DNA of 64,000 nucleotides from Dyella_B humi (GCF_044904605.1 NZ_JADIKI010000022.1:806001-870000), one strand, 5' to 3'. Positions 15,479-24,772 are shown, counted from the stretch's first letter. Notes: a model not told the origin generated them from the sequence alone. Made by a program: numbers and translations.

Positions 15479-17905
15479 TCAGAACCACACACCCAATTCG
15501 ACGCCGTACGTGCGCGGCGGCAGGTACTGAGACACATACACGAAGCTGCCGTTGGCTTCCTGGAAGCGCGCGGCGTTCGTGCGCACCTTGTCGTCGGTGA
15601 TGTTCTGCACGTACACGTTCGCGTACCAGCGATCCTGCGGCTCGGTGTAACGCAGCGAGAAATCGCTACGCACGTAAGCTTTTTGCTGATCGCCGGAGCC
15701 GAGATTGAACACGCTTAGCCACTGCATGCTCTGGTACTGCGCGCTGAGGCGCGGGGTCAGGCGGCTACCGTCGGGCAGGTGGAAATCATGCTCGTAGATA
15801 GCCGTCAGCGAGGCATCCGGCGCATGCGGCAGCGTGTGGCCGGTGATGTTCATGCAGGTGCCGAGGTTCGATTGCGGCGGGCAGGGCGGCAGCCCGGCGT
15901 AATCGTTGCTGCCTGCATAAATCAGCGTGCCCAGTTTTTTCTCAGGAATGGCCGAGAACACCAGGTTGGCGCGATCGTCGTGCGACTGGAACGCCAGTTC
16001 TGATTCGAAGCCGGCCACCCTCGTGCTGCCTTGCACGTTCGAGAAACCCAGGCCGTGATTGCCGTTCTGGTAGACGATGGGCGCGGAGAGCTGGAAGTTC
16101 TTGAAATCCTCGTAATACGCCGCGCTGTTCCACGTCATGTGTCCATCGAAGAAGGTGAACTTCGCGCCGATTTCATAGTTGGTGAGGGTTTCGGGCTGAT
16201 ACAGCGCACCACCGTCCTGTGTACCGCCCGATTTGTAGCCGGTCGATACGCTCGCATACGCCATGGCGTTCTTGGTGAATTCATAGTCGGCGCGCGCCAG
16301 CCACGTGACTTTGGACTTGTGGTACTTGGCGTCGTTATGCTGCGAAACGCTGAAACCCACATCTTGCGGCAGCGAGCCCGGCGAGATCGGCACTTGCGGC
16401 ACGGTGGGGTCGTACGCCCAGCCCCAATTGATGCCGCCTTCGTTCCTTCTGGTGTCGTCGGAGAAGCGCGCGCCGGCGGTGAGGTTGAACGCATCGGTGA
16501 CATGCCACACGCCCTGGCCGAATACCGCTTCGGATTCCACCGTTTCCTTCGGCTGGATGAACGAGCCTTGCCAGTTCACCGTGCCCTGCTGCGTACCGTT
16601 CATGATGGGGATGTCGAAGCGGATGTTGTTGTCTTCCGCGGCGTAGTAAGCGCCAAGAATCCAGTCCACCGTGTTCTGGCCGGTGGATTTCAAATCGAAT
16701 TCGTGGCTGTAGCTGGAGTAGTTGGAAGAGTTGGTGCGATCGTCCTGATACACGCCGCCGGTGGTGAAACTGGTAGGCAGGATCGCGCCGGTGTCCTGGT
16801 CATAATTGCTGGCACCGGAAAAGCGGTTGTAGCCGGCGATGTAGGTAAGCTCCATGCCGTCGTTGATCTGCCAATCCATGCGGCTGCGCACCGTCTTGGA
16901 CGTACGGTGCAGGTACGGCGCCGTGTCGATAAGCGCGGACCAGAATGGCTGACCCGGACGCGGATCCTGCATCACATTCATGTCCGGCGTGCCGCGATCG
17001 AGGAAGTACTCGTACGACAGGTTCCACTTGAACGATTCCACCGGTTGCCACAAGGCACTGATGCGCGCGGCCGACTGGTTTTGCGAGTTGTACTTGTCGC
17101 CGCCTTGCACGTAGAGCGCCTGGTTGATCGGCTGGAATTTTGCCGGATTGCCGCCGCTGGCGAGATAGGCTGTCTGCTGCTGAGCTACTGACGGCAGTTC
17201 GCTCCCCGGATTCTGGTAGTTCACGTAACCGTCGTGCTGCTCGTGCGCCACCGCCACGCGCATGGCGAAGGTGCTGCTGATCGGCAGATTGATCGCTGCC
17301 TTTTGGCCCGACTGGCTGTAGTTGCCCAGCGACATCTGCGCATTGCCGTAGAAGCCGCCGTTGATATCCGGCTTGACGGTTTCGAAGTCGATCGCGCCAG
17401 CGGTGGAGTTGCGGCCCCACAGTGTGCCTTGCGGTCCGCGCAGCACCTGCACGCTGTCGATGTCCATCAACAAGCTGGTGGCCGATTCGGCGCGCGGCGC
17501 GTACACGCCGTCGATGAACAATGCCACTTCCGGATCGGCGTACTCGGTCTTGGCGCTGTCGTTGCCGATGCCGCGCATGGTCAGCGTGGTCACGTCATGA
17601 TCGCCTTCGCTGGTGCCTTGCAGGCCCGGCACCAGCTTGGTGATGTCCTGTACGGTCATCACGCGCTCCTTGTCGAGCGTGTCGGCGGTAATCGCCGTGA
17701 CCGCGACCGGGGTTTTCTGCAGCGGGGTTTCGCGTTTGGTGGCGCTGACCTGGATGGCTTCCAGATTCTTCACTTTCTGCTTGGACGATCCATTGCCCTT
17801 ATCGGTGGTGGCCTGCGGCGCCGCGTCCTGTCCGATGGCAAGAACAGGGGCCGTGGCGAGCACGGCAGTGAGCGCGACGTACATGGCCGAGCGGTGAAGC
17901 GTCAT
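15479..17905 (-). CDS. TonB-dependent outer-membrane receptor
   Basis: The product has 808 residues. A signal peptide at 1-25 is followed by a TonB-box region (LEAIQVSATKRE), a plug domain (LQKTPVAVTAITADTL, VPGLQ, MRGIG, VQVLRGPQGTLWGRNSTAGAI) and a 22-strand barrel ending YGVELGVWF with a terminal aromatic. TAGGAGGGGAATGAA precedes the ATG. The plug style matches receptors that import plant-derived or glycan compounds. It diverges from the halogenase-like gene, and the palindrome at 18000-18017 lies between them. I infer an oligosaccharide or aryl-glucoside ligand from the GH3 and LacI neighbours; the substrate cannot be read from sequence. Confidence 0.93.
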   Translation of the reverse strand: MTLHRSAMYVALTAVLATAPVLAIGQDAAPQATTDKGNGSSKQKVKNLEAIQVSATKRETPLQKTPVAVTAITADTLDKERVMTVQDITKLVPGLQGTSEGDHDVTTLTMRGIGNDSAKTEYADPEVALFIDGVYAPRAESATSLLMDIDSVQVLRGPQGTLWGRNSTAGAIDFETVKPDINGGFYGNAQMSLGNYSQSGQKAAINLPISSTFAMRVAVAHEQHDGYVNYQNPGSELPSVAQQQTAYLASGGNPAKFQPINQALYVQGGDKYNSQNQSAARISALWQPVESFKWNLSYEYFLDRGTPDMNVMQDPRPGQPFWSALIDTAPYLHRTSKTVRSRMDWQINDGMELTYIAGYNRFSGASNYDQDTGAILPTSFTTGGVYQDDRTNSSNYSSYSHEFDLKSTGQNTVDWILGAYYAAEDNNIRFDIPIMNGTQQGTVNWQGSFIQPKETVESEAVFGQGVWHVTDAFNLTAGARFSDDTRRNEGGINWGWAYDPTVPQVPISPGSLPQDVGFSVSQHNDAKYHKSKVTWLARADYEFTKNAMAYASVSTGYKSGGTQDGGALYQPETLTNYEIGAKFTFFDGHMTWNSAAYYEDFKNFQLSAPIVYQNGNHGLGFSNVQGSTRVAGFESELAFQSHDDRANLVFSAIPEKKLGTLIYAGSNDYAGLPPCPPQSNLGTCMNITGHTLPHAPDASLTAIYEHDFHLPDGSRLTPRLSAQYQSMQWLSVFNLGSGDQQKAYVRSDFSLRYTEPQDRWYANVYVQNITDDKVRTNAARFQEANGSFVYVSQYLPPRTYGVELGVWF

Positions 17906-17980
17906 TTCATTCCCCTCCTAAATGACTACGCGTTGTCGGACGGGGTCGCTCGCGTTCCCAGTTAGCCGGCGCCCCGTTGA

Positions 17981-17996
17981 TACGACAGTGCTGATA
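17981..17996. promoter_or_regulatory. Degenerate second LacI-type operator
   Basis: TACGACAGTGCTGATA resembles the perfect site 20 bases to its right (TATGACAGCGCTGTCATA) in the left half and centre. It could be a weak auxiliary operator in the receptor/halogenase intergenic region. Confidence 0.35.
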
Positions 17997-17999
17997 CGC

Positions 18000-18017
18000 T
18001 ATGACAGCGCTGTCATA
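18000..18017. promoter_or_regulatory. LacI-family operator between receptor and halogenase genes
   Basis: TATGACAGCGCTGTCATA is an 18-bp perfect palindrome with a central CG. It is 95 bases from the receptor start and 78 from the halogenase start. The same 14-bp core occurs upstream of the GH3 gene. Confidence 0.75.
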
Positions 18018-18094
18018 TGGCGATAATAGGCAGCTTCTGGCAAAGAAGCTTGTCGCATAGCAGCAATTCGAGCAGCCCGGGGAGGGGCGAACAC

Positions 18095-19675
18095 ATGGCA
18101 CGTTTGCAGAGCATCCTGGTGGTAGGCGGTGGGGCGGCGGGCTGGCTGGTGGCCTGCTATCTGGCCAAACATCTGAACGCGGCGGCGCCGGGCAGCATCC
18201 GCGTGGACCTGGTGGAATCGCCCGGCATTGGCCTGCTGGGCGTGGGCGAGGCGACGTTTCCGTCCATTCGCGGCACACTGTCCGCGATCGGGCTGGACGA
18301 AGGCGCGCTGTTGGCGGGCGCCGACGCCACGTTCAAGCAAGGCATTCGCTATGACCATTGGGTGCGCCCGCCCGGCAGCGAGGGGCCGTCCAGTTTCTTC
18401 CACCCGTTCAGCCTGCCCAGCCAGCGTCCGGGTAGTCCGGAGCTGCTGCCTTACTGGCTGCTGGGCGGCGCGCCGCAAGGCATGCAACTGGCCGAAGCGG
18501 CCACCATGCAATACCGCCTTGTCGCGCAAGGCCATGGACCCAAGCGGGTCGGCGATCCCGATTACCAGGGGCCAATGAACTACGCCTACCACTTCGACGC
18601 CGCGCGCGTGGCCGTGGTGCTGGCCGAACACGGACAGAAGCTGGGCGTGAGGCGCCACGAAGCCACGGTGGAGCGCGTCGTACTGGACGAGCGCGGCGCC
18701 ATTGCCGGCCTGGTTACGCAGGAGCTCGGCGAGTTGAAGGCCGATCTGTACGTGGATTGCACCGGCCTGCGCAGCCGCCTGATCGGCGATGCCATGCAGT
18801 CGCCGTTTCGCAGCCGCACCGACGTGTTGTTCGTGGATCGCGCAGTGGCGATGCAGGTGCCGTATCCGCGTCCTGACGCGCCCATCGCCTGCTACACCAT
18901 CGCCACCGCGCAGGAAGCCGGCTGGACCTGGGATATCGGTCTGCAGCAGCGACGTGGCGTGGGTTACGTGTATTCCTCACGCCATTCGGATGCGACGCGC
19001 GCGGAGGAGGTGATCCGGCGCCACTTAGGTCCCATCTCGGACAAACTGAAACCGCTGCACATCAAGTTCGAAACCGGCTACCGGCCTGAGCATTGGCGCG
19101 GCAACTGCGTAGGGATTGGTCTGACCGGCGGTTTCGTCGAGCCGCTGGAATCGACCGGCATCGCGTTGGTGGAGCTCGGCACGTACTTGCTCACACATCT
19201 CTTGCCGACCGATCTGGACGACATGGAACGCGCAGCGAAGCACTTCAACGCGATGATCTGCGCGCGTTACGAGCGCGTGCTGGATTTCATCAAGATGCAT
19301 TACTGCCTGACTCAGCGCACGGATACGACGTTCTGGATCGACAATACCGATCCGGCGAGCATTCCCGAGACCTTGCGCGAACGACTGGCGGCGTGGCGAC
19401 ATCGGCCGCCGCATCGGCTCGATTTCGTTACCGATCTGGAAATGTTCATGCCCGCTAGCTGGCAGTACGTGCTCTACGGCATGGAGTTCCACACGGATCT
19501 CGAACCCATGCGCAGCAGCTATCCGCGCATGGAGGAAGCACAGCGGGAATTCGCGGCGATTCAGCAGGTGTCGGCGCGTGCCATGAGCGATCTGCCGAAG
19601 CATCGTGCGTTGGTGGAGCAGATGTGTCAGGCGTATTTAGGGCGTAGTGGGGCGGTGATGCCTGTCACAGGTTGA
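18095..19675 (+). CDS. FAD-dependent tryptophan-halogenase family protein
   Basis: The product has 526 residues. The FAD motif GGGAAGW is near the N-terminus. The catalytic lysine is Lys81 (ATFKQGIRYDHW) and the glutamate is Glu352 (VEPLESTGIALVELG); both are needed for halogenation in PrnA-type enzymes. The family WxWxIP motif reads W277-T-W279-D-I-G282, so glycine replaces proline. I choose the ATG at 18095 behind GGGGAGGGGCG; the frame start at 18017 overlaps the operator. Halogenase-like genes beside TonB receptors are recurrent in Xanthomonadales and Caulobacterales. Location in a LacI/GH3 regulon argues against a classical antibiotic pathway; the substrate is unknown. Confidence 0.88.
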   Translation: MARLQSILVVGGGAAGWLVACYLAKHLNAAAPGSIRVDLVESPGIGLLGVGEATFPSIRGTLSAIGLDEGALLAGADATFKQGIRYDHWVRPPGSEGPSSFFHPFSLPSQRPGSPELLPYWLLGGAPQGMQLAEAATMQYRLVAQGHGPKRVGDPDYQGPMNYAYHFDAARVAVVLAEHGQKLGVRRHEATVERVVLDERGAIAGLVTQELGELKADLYVDCTGLRSRLIGDAMQSPFRSRTDVLFVDRAVAMQVPYPRPDAPIACYTIATAQEAGWTWDIGLQQRRGVGYVYSSRHSDATRAEEVIRRHLGPISDKLKPLHIKFETGYRPEHWRGNCVGIGLTGGFVEPLESTGIALVELGTYLLTHLLPTDLDDMERAAKHFNAMICARYERVLDFIKMHYCLTQRTDTTFWIDNTDPASIPETLRERLAAWRHRPPHRLDFVTDLEMFMPASWQYVLYGMEFHTDLEPMRSSYPRMEEAQREFAAIQQVSARAMSDLPKHRALVEQMCQAYLGRSGAVMPVTG

Positions 19676-19685
19676 TGTGCCAATG

Positions 19686-19714
19686 GCGCCCTCTCCCTTT
19701 CGGGAAGAGGGCGC
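19686..19714. other. Long hairpin between convergent halogenase and GH3 genes
   Basis: GCGCCCTCT-CCC and GGG-AAGAGGGCGC form a near-perfect stem, followed on the plus strand by six A. The T-run therefore precedes the hairpin on the minus strand, so it is not a standard intrinsic terminator for either gene, though it may stall polymerases or protect 3' ends. Confidence 0.5.
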
Positions 19715-19723
19715 AAAAAAGCA

Positions 19724-22270
19724 TCACGGCTCCGCACACTCCACACTGCGATCCGCATTCGCTGCCAGCGTCACCGACGCGATCGAAATCGTGGTGCCTG
19801 GCGCATTGCGCAGCACGAATGGCTGATCGATGCGACTCATGTCCGCGCCGTGTTTCTGCAAGCATTTCAGCGGTACGCCTAGACGTGTCCAATGACCCTT
19901 CTGCACGCCTGACAAGGCGGTCTGCACTGGAATCTCGGCATGACAGTTCGCGCCGCAGCCCACGCCAACGGTGGCATCGCCGTGCGCCAGTACATCCACG
20001 CGCAGCAGGGCCACGATCTGCATGTCGCCGTTGGTCTGGCGTAACAAATCCTGCGCATTCGACGCCGTGATGGCGAACTGCGCGGGGTGCTGGCCGCTCC
20101 AGGCGAGACGACGTGCATCTTCCTGCACGTGATAATCCACCGCCGTCACGTGCAGATCGCCCTGCGTGCTGCTGGCCGGCATTGCGATGATCGGCTTGGT
20201 GTCGCCGCCTGCGTCCGTCAGGATCAGTGAGTAGCCTTTCGTGGGCTTGCCGCGTGCGAAGTACACGCCGCTCTGTGCGTTGTCCAGGCGAATACCGGGA
20301 TCTTCGGAAAGCGCTGCCAGATCGCCGTCATCCGCGTAACTCAGCCCATAATCGTAGGGGAACAAAGGATTCGGATCGGCCTGGTTGGTCTGCGCTGCGG
20401 TGCGCGGCCAGTTGTAGGCGAGCTTGCCGTGGAAGTCGTACTGAATGCTGCCGTCGCGCTTACGCAGCAGCACGTCGGCAATGCCGCCGCCTTCCGAGCC
20501 GGGCAGCCACGCGGCCACGAATGCGTCGGATGCGTTGATTTCCGGATTCACCCACAGCACGCGGCCGGACAGGAACACTGCCACCACCGGCACGCCTTGC
20601 GCATGCAGGTGCTTGAGCAATTGCAGATCGCTGTCGTCATCCGGTTTGTAGGCGAGGTTGGGAATGTCGCCTTGGAATTCCGCGTAAGGGTCTTCGCCGA
20701 ACACCACGATGGCCACGTCAGGCTTGTGTGTGAACGAGCCGTCCACCGAAAGCGTTGCGCTGCCGCCGGCCGCTGCTACCTGTTCGCGAATACCGCTCCA
20801 GATCGATTGCGCATGCGGAAAATTCGCATTGGTCGTGCCCGCGCCCTGCCAGGTGAGCGTCCAGCCGCCGCTCTGCTTGGGGATGCTGTCCGCGCCGTCG
20901 CCCGCTACCAGGATGTGTTTGTGCGGATCGAGTGGCAGTAGGTGATGTTCGTTCTTCAGCAGCACCAACGATTCGCGCACGGCCTGCCGCGCCAACGCGC
21001 GATGCGCGGCATCGCCCAACAGCGCGAATTTGCCGGCCAGCGGCTGTTTGGAGGGCAGACTTGTGTCGAACAGGCCCATGCGCAGCTTCACGCGAAGCAC
21101 GCGTGTCACCGCATCGTCCAGGCGCGCCATCGGGATGGTGCCGTTGCGCACTTCCTGCAGCGTGTGTTGGTACAGCCCGCGCCAGCTGTCGGGCGCCATG
21201 AGCATGTCCAGGCCGGCGTTGATGGCGGCGGGGCAATCCTCATTGCTGCAACCGGCGACCTGGCCGTGCGAGTTCCAATCGCCCACGGCGAAACCATCGA
21301 AATGCCAGCGGTCTTTCAGAACATCGGTGAGCAGTCCTTTGTTGCCGCTCATCTTCACGCCGTTCCAGCTCGAGAACGAGGCCATCACCGACTGCACGCC
21401 TGCGTCGATGGCTGGCGGATAGCCCGCGCCGTGGATATCGCGCAAGGTGGCTTCGCTAATCTGTGCGTCGCCTTGGTCGGCGCCGTTGTGTGTGCCGCCG
21501 TCGCCCAGGAAATGCTTGGCGCTGGCGAGCACGTGTTTCGCATCGAGAAATTCGTGCGTTCCGGGCGTGCCTTGCAACCCTTCCACCGCGGCGGGCGCGT
21601 ATTCGGCCACCCGTTTTGGATTAGATGAAAAGCCTTCGTAGCTGCGTCCCCAGCGCACGTCCTGTGGCACCGCCAGCGTCGGCGCGAACGCCCAGTTCAG
21701 ACCGATGGCGCGCACTTCCTCGGCCGTGGCGGCGCCGATCTTGCGGATCAACTCGGGATCGTGCGTGGCGCCCAGCCCTACGTTGTGCGGAAAGACCGTG
21801 GCGCCCGTCACGCCGGCGTTGCCGTGTATCGCGTCGATGCCGAACAGCAGGGGAATCGCGGGGCGTCCCTTTGGAACCTGCATCGCGGCACGGGCATACG
21901 CATCGGCCGCCGCGAGCCATTGCTGCGGGTCGGCAAAGCGCCCGCCGCCGGGCTTGGAATTGCCGCCCGCCAGAATCGAGCCGAGGTGATAGTTGCGCAC
22001 GTCTTCCGGCGTAGTGCTGTTGATGTCAGCTTGGATGATCTGCCCGACCTTTTCCTCGGTGGTCATTGACGCGAGCAACGCTTGGATGCGGCGCTCTAGC
22101 TTGAGATCGGGCGGCAGCGGCGAGTGCGCCGTAGGCCAGGTTTCCGCATGTACGGCAGTGTTGCCAGCCTGGTCCTGAGCCAAGGCCAAGCCGGGCAGGG
22201 CAACGGCCAGTGCGCAGAGCAGAGCGCGAAAACCTGGACGGAACGAACAGACGCCTCGAGCGTGATGCAT
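19724..22270 (-). CDS. Glycoside hydrolase family 3 (exo-beta-glucosidase/glucan exohydrolase type)
   Basis: The product has 848 residues with a signal peptide (about residues 1-32, ending LPGLALAQ). The GH3 N-terminal barrel contains GIDAIHGN, KHFLGDGG and the nucleophile Asp331 in GFAVGDWN. The C-terminal alpha/beta sandwich has LLKNE and WLPGSEGGG, and a beta-rich extension follows, as in glucan 1,4-beta-glucosidases of Xanthomonas and marine relatives. It probably removes terminal beta-glucosyl units in the periplasm. I place the start at 22270 after AAGGA; an in-frame start at 22327 would sit in the promoter. The operator palindrome at 22342-22355 lies 72 bases upstream. Confidence 0.92.
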   Translation of the reverse strand: MHHARGVCSFRPGFRALLCALAVALPGLALAQDQAGNTAVHAETWPTAHSPLPPDLKLERRIQALLASMTTEEKVGQIIQADINSTTPEDVRNYHLGSILAGGNSKPGGGRFADPQQWLAAADAYARAAMQVPKGRPAIPLLFGIDAIHGNAGVTGATVFPHNVGLGATHDPELIRKIGAATAEEVRAIGLNWAFAPTLAVPQDVRWGRSYEGFSSNPKRVAEYAPAAVEGLQGTPGTHEFLDAKHVLASAKHFLGDGGTHNGADQGDAQISEATLRDIHGAGYPPAIDAGVQSVMASFSSWNGVKMSGNKGLLTDVLKDRWHFDGFAVGDWNSHGQVAGCSNEDCPAAINAGLDMLMAPDSWRGLYQHTLQEVRNGTIPMARLDDAVTRVLRVKLRMGLFDTSLPSKQPLAGKFALLGDAAHRALARQAVRESLVLLKNEHHLLPLDPHKHILVAGDGADSIPKQSGGWTLTWQGAGTTNANFPHAQSIWSGIREQVAAAGGSATLSVDGSFTHKPDVAIVVFGEDPYAEFQGDIPNLAYKPDDDSDLQLLKHLHAQGVPVVAVFLSGRVLWVNPEINASDAFVAAWLPGSEGGGIADVLLRKRDGSIQYDFHGKLAYNWPRTAAQTNQADPNPLFPYDYGLSYADDGDLAALSEDPGIRLDNAQSGVYFARGKPTKGYSLILTDAGGDTKPIIAMPASSTQGDLHVTAVDYHVQEDARRLAWSGQHPAQFAITASNAQDLLRQTNGDMQIVALLRVDVLAHGDATVGVGCGANCHAEIPVQTALSGVQKGHWTRLGVPLKCLQKHGADMSRIDQPFVLRNAPGTTISIASVTLAANADRSVECAEP

Positions 22271-22341
22271 GCGCAGTCCTTGGTGGGTGGGCGCCGGCGA
22301 GGCGGAACCCGGTTGGATAGGCGGCAAATATTCTTGGGATA

Positions 22342-22355
22342 TGACAGCGCTGTCA
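22342..22355. promoter_or_regulatory. LacI-family operator upstream of the GH3 gene
   Basis: TGACAGCGCTGTCA is a 14-bp perfect palindrome identical to the core of the site at 18000-18017. It places the GH3 gene under the same regulator as the receptor and halogenase genes. Confidence 0.75.
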
Positions 22356-22432
22356 ATTATCAGGACAGATTGGCGCTGGTCGATAGGGACAGGTCATTGG
22401 CCAGGCTAAGAGTCCTGGCGTGAAAAGCGCCC

Positions 22433-22466
22433 AAGAAAAAGGGTGACGATCGGTTGATCGCCACCC
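22433..22466 (-). terminator. Intrinsic terminator of the glycine-zipper lipoprotein gene
   Basis: On the minus strand GGGTGGCGATC and GATCGTCACCC pair, followed by TTTTTCTT. It begins about 20 bases after the lipoprotein stop at 22486. Confidence 0.8.
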
Positions 22467-22485
22467 TTCATGTACCTATCTGACT

Positions 22486-23076
22486 TTAGCGAGCGTCTGA
22501 CACCGACGTCACGCCTTCCTGCACCTGCACGCGGTTGCCCGGATCGTGATCCATGCGGGTGGTGCGGGTCACGCCGTTGTAGACGTACTGCACGTCGTAG
22601 CCGACGATGCGGTCGGACGTGTCGTTCACCGTCTTGCACTCGTGCTCGGTGGTGGAAGTCACCTGGCTCTGATGGTGAGCATTTTCGATGCGGTTACCTG
22701 CGTAGCCGCCACCTACCGCGCCGGCCACCGTGGCCAGGGTATTGCCCTTGCCATGGCCGACCATGTGGCCCAGCAGGCCACCGGCAACCGCGCCGATCGC
22801 CGTGCCAGCGATGTTGTGCTGATCCTTCGGCGGCTCGGTGTGATTCACCACGACGTCCTGACAGACCTGGTGGGGATTGCTCACCGAGGAATGCACCGGT
22901 GTCACGCTGACCACCTGTGCATATTGCGGGCCTGCGTTCTGCACGGGTTGCTGTTGTTGCTGCTGCGAGGCATCCAGCGCCGGATCCGCGTTGGCCTGGT
23001 GGCTACAACCCGTCAGGCCGGCGACAGCTACCACCGCAATGGCCGCGCAAAGAGTCTTGATTACTAACTTGCTCAT
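22486..23076 (-). CDS. Glycine-zipper 2TM-domain lipoprotein (17 kDa surface antigen/SlyB-like)
   Basis: The product has 196 residues. A lipoprotein signal peptide has the lipobox LTGC with Cys24. Gln-rich residues 38-43 precede a VCQDVVVNHTEPP segment. The glycine zipper at residues 91-129 (GTAIGAVAGGLLG, then AGAVGGGYAGNRIE) and a C-terminal domain with ECKTVNDTSDRIVGYDVQY complete it. Such proteins sit in the outer membrane and help envelope integrity. I prefer the ATG at 23076 behind GGGGGA; the frame start at 23091 adds MGDSN without a better site. Confidence 0.87.
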   Translation of the reverse strand: MSKLVIKTLCAAIAVVAVAGLTGCSHQANADPALDASQQQQQQPVQNAGPQYAQVVSVTPVHSSVSNPHQVCQDVVVNHTEPPKDQHNIAGTAIGAVAGGLLGHMVGHGKGNTLATVAGAVGGGYAGNRIENAHHQSQVTSTTEHECKTVNDTSDRIVGYDVQYVYNGVTRTTRMDHDPGNRVQVQEGVTSVSDAR

Positions 23077-23384
23077 ATTTGAATCCCCCAATCGGTCACT
23101 AAATTCGACAACACACGTTCACCCCTGCATTCCATGGACGTCATTGAATGGCGACACAGCTGAACGCTGCCCACATGATGCATTAGCAAACGCTAAATGG
23201 TGTGTGTTCGGAGCAATCATCCGCAAAGTCGCGGCACGACATGCCGTGTCAATCACCACTACATATCATGCCGTGTGACGCAAGTCAGTGATTGGAACCG
23301 TGTCGCATAAGGAAAAAGAAAACCTTCAGTACGCATTAAGCGCGACAAGCAGAGCATCCAAGCCGACACCAACGGAGGTGCGTC

Positions 23385-23777
23385 ATGAGCAAGTGCGTAG
23401 CAGGCAGTCGTATGTTGATGGGTGTGGCCGTTGCAGCTTTGCTGGCTACGCCGCTGGCCGCATCGGCGCACGATCACGATGGCTGGGGACATCGCGACGG
23501 TTGGGGTCGCGGCGGCTGGCACGAAGACCGTGGCTATGACCGCGGGTGGCATGATCGGGATGACTGGCATCACCGCGGCGGCTACTGGAGCGGTGGGCGC
23601 TGGATCGCAGGCGCGGTCGTAGCGGGCGCCGTGGCTGGTCTGGTCGAGACGGCCGTTGCGCCGCCGCCACCGGTGTATTACGCGCCGCCACAAACCGTGG
23701 TCTATACCCAGCCCACGGTGGTCTATGAAAGCGCGCCGGTAGTGACTCGCACCGTGGTCTATTCCAACGGTTATTGA
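23385..23777 (+). CDS. Exported His/Trp/Gly-rich protein
   Basis: The product has 130 residues. A signal peptide (1-28, ending LAASA) is followed by a stretch dense in His, Asp, Trp and Gly (HDHDGWGHRDGWGRGGW and similar), a hydrophobic AGAVVAGAVAGLVETAV segment near residue 80, and a Tyr/Val/Pro tail (YYAPPQTVVYTQPTVVYES). Similar small proteins are common in proteobacteria; the His/Asp stretch suggests metal binding, but I know of no demonstrated role. GGAGGTGCGTC precedes the ATG. A strong terminator follows. Confidence 0.8.
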   Translation: MSKCVAGSRMLMGVAVAALLATPLAASAHDHDGWGHRDGWGRGGWHEDRGYDRGWHDRDDWHHRGGYWSGGRWIAGAVVAGAVAGLVETAVAPPPPVYYAPPQTVVYTQPTVVYESAPVVTRTVVYSNGY

Positions 23778-23822
23778 TCGCGGCGGCGATTCCTAAGATC
23801 GGCAATGCAACGTACGTTGAGA

Positions 23823-23851
23823 AGAGCCCGGCGCAAGCCGGGCTCTTTTTC
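23823..23851 (+). terminator. Intrinsic terminator
   Basis: AGAGCCCGGC and GCCGGGCTCT form a 10-bp stem with a GCAA loop, followed by TTTTT. It ends the His-rich protein transcript. Confidence 0.9.
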
Positions 23852-23900
23852 GTTCTGCACGCGGCAAGGATGAAGCGCTCTCCTATGCCATCATCGACTC

Positions 23901-24725
23901 ATGCAAGGCGTTCCCCACCTCTTCGATCACCCTGCGGACACAGCCGAATTCCGCTGCCCCACGCATCGTGCGGGCATCGAGCTGTACCGCGCGCACATCG
24001 TGCGCCATGCCTTCGAACCACACGTGCATGATGGCTTCGGTCTAGGCGCCATCGAATCTGGCGTGGAACGCTTCCGCTACCGCGGCGCGGATCACCTCGC
24101 ACCGCCCGATTCGCTGGTGCTGATGAACCCGGACGAATTGCACACCGGCCGCGCCGAGACCGAAGGCGGCTGGCGTTATCGCATGGTCTACATCGAGCAG
24201 GTCGCGGTGGACGAGATCACCGGCGAGCCCGGCTGGTGGTTTGGGGATGCAGTGCGCGCTGATGCCGCGGGCGCGCAACGCATCACCGCGCTGCTCGATG
24301 CCTTGTGGCAGGCACGCGAGCCGCTCGCCTTCGACAGCTTGCTACTGCAACTGCTCGATGAATTTCGCCGCCATGCGCGTGTGCCGCATGCGGCACGCCC
24401 AGAAGCGCCATCACGCTTTGCGCCGGTGATCGACTACCTGCGTGCACACCTGGCCGAGCATGTCACGCTGGATGACCTCGCGACCGTGGCGGGACTTAGC
24501 CCGTTCCATTTTCTTCGTCAGTTCCAGGCACAGCATCACGCCACGCCGCAGCAGATGTTGATGGCCTTCCGCTTGTCTGCCGCCAAACGCTTGCTTGCCG
24601 CTGGCGAAGCGCCGGCCCAGGTCGCAGCTGCCACCGGCTTGGCCGACCAGGCTCATCTCACTCGCGCTTTCGCGCGCCGCTACGGCGTTACGCCCGCGCG
24701 CTATCAGCGCCGATTGCAGCGATAG
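23901..24725 (+). CDS. AraC family transcriptional regulator
   Basis: The product has 274 residues. The N-terminal cupin-type sensing domain (HIVRHAFEPHVHDGFGLGAIE, residues 31-50, then the PDSLVLMNPDELHTG strand) is followed by the double helix-turn-helix at about residues 175-274 (LDDLATVAGLSPFHFLRQF and ATGLADQAHLTRAFARRYG). It is transcribed toward a DMT exporter gene 47 bases downstream, a frequent regulator-exporter pairing, so it probably controls that exporter in response to a small metabolite. Confidence 0.88.
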   Translation: MQGVPHLFDHPADTAEFRCPTHRAGIELYRAHIVRHAFEPHVHDGFGLGAIESGVERFRYRGADHLAPPDSLVLMNPDELHTGRAETEGGWRYRMVYIEQVAVDEITGEPGWWFGDAVRADAAGAQRITALLDALWQAREPLAFDSLLLQLLDEFRRHARVPHAARPEAPSRFAPVIDYLRAHLAEHVTLDDLATVAGLSPFHFLRQFQAQHHATPQQMLMAFRLSAAKRLLAAGEAPAQVAAATGLADQAHLTRAFARRYGVTPARYQRRLQR

Positions 24726-24772
24726 CAATCTCGTACAAGACCACGTACGCGTACACACCGATACTGCGCATC

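Noticed and set aside
18095..19675. Halogenase as a sign of a secondary-metabolite cluster
   Set aside because: No NRPS, PKS or tailoring genes are nearby; neighbours are TonB receptor, LacI and GH3.
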